6,567 nucleotides of DNA from Candidatus Adiutrix sp. Its GTDB lineage: Bacteria > Desulfobacterota > Desulfarculia > Adiutricales > Adiutricaceae. Each line of letters begins with the position of its first letter. The first letter of the stretch is position 1. Both the position numbers and the translations under genes were made by a program. This document shows, one piece after another, positions 6,318-6,567 of this stretch. The stretch covers positions 1 through 6,567 of the forward strand of contig JAITVE010000288.1 in assembly GCA_031285975.1 (NCBI GenBank). The letters run 5' to 3'. Below the pieces are notes generated by a model. The model saw nothing but the letters and a program-made list of their open reading frames with translations, made no database searches and was not told where the DNA came from.

Positions 6318-6567
6318 CTAACATTCAGTGCGGCGTTCCAGGCCTTGAGTGTAGGCGTCGCGCAGGAGCTCAGTCAGCGCAATCTCGTGGTCGAGAAGAT
6401 AATCGGCCAGGCGCAGCATGGACGTAGCCCGATCCATATTTTGGTGGTAAAGGGAGGCGAATTTGCGGGGGTTCCAGCGAAAATAGACTTCGGCCAGCGC
6501 GTCCGTCAGGTAGCGGCGGGCCAGGTTCAGGGACACGGCCCGCAGGGTCGGGGGCACAAGTTCCAGT
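6318..6567 (-). CDS. Unrecognised protein, C-terminal part (probably continues beyond the window)
   Basis: The frame is open to the right edge and ends at TAG 6320-6318; 82 residues are visible, ending LERRTEC. A GTG at 6557 could start a 79-residue protein, and a TGGAA lies 4 nt before it, so a short complete gene is not excluded. However, the frame continues upstream of the GTG, and the sequence reads like the helical tail of a longer protein. It is rich in Leu, Ala, Arg and aromatic residues (for example VYFRWNPRKFASLYHQN) and predicted mostly alpha-helical by eye, without membrane segments or Cys motifs. No family was recognised. Codon use is like the rest of the window. Confidence 0.6.
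   Translation of the reverse strand, partial: LELVPPTLRAVSLNLARRYLTDALAEVYFRWNPRKFASLYHQNMDRATSMLRLADYLLDHEIALTELLRDAYTQGLERRTEC

Overview
The window looks like a chromosomal segment of a moderately GC-rich Gram-negative anaerobe, most likely a Desulfovibrio-type (Desulfovibrionaceae) bacterium. The reasons are a Cys3His zinc-knuckle MetRS, a large soluble multi-PAS hybrid histidine kinase of a type common in that group, and a lipoprotein lytic transglycosylase. This placement is inferred from family resemblance, not from a marker gene. All recognisable protein genes lie on the minus strand, so the window reads from right to left in the direction of transcription.

Layout in transcription order. 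(1) At 6567-6318 is the end of an unrecognised gene that probably starts outside the window. (2) Then comes about 460 bp without a protein gene (6317-5858). It holds a REP-like GAAA hairpin and, at its centre, a 165-bp unit bounded by two 35-bp arms that are inverted copies of each other (33 of 35 positions identical). Each arm can also fold on itself. The core between them, read on the plus strand, resembles the omega RNA (HEARO) scaffold of IscB-type IS200/IS605 elements. No IscB or transposase gene accompanies it. This is the most interesting part of the window. (3) A near-consensus sigma70 promoter (5876-5847) drives a lipoprotein lytic transglycosylase of the MltD/SLT type (5797-4862). 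(4) A 178-bp gap carries a well-spaced sigma54-type promoter (4846-4829) and a structured leader ahead of a 67-residue Cys/His-rich protein (4684-4481) with a very strong Shine-Dalgarno. One or two hairpin terminators follow. (5) A sigma70-like promoter (4260-4232) with an operator-like palindrome at the expected start site precedes a long leader. Then come a four-PAS hybrid sensor kinase with two receiver domains (4102-839) and, 17 bp downstream, the 5' part of metG (821 to beyond position 1).

How the genes fit together: the kinase and metG are almost certainly co-transcribed, although one is a signalling protein and the other a housekeeping tRNA synthetase. The kinase has two intact receivers but no HPt domain, so a separate HPt protein or a non-phosphorelay use of the receivers is expected. 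The lytic transglycosylase and the small Cys-rich gene appear to have their own promoters. Long plus-strand open frames across the kinase and metG are antisense shadows of high-GC coding sequence.
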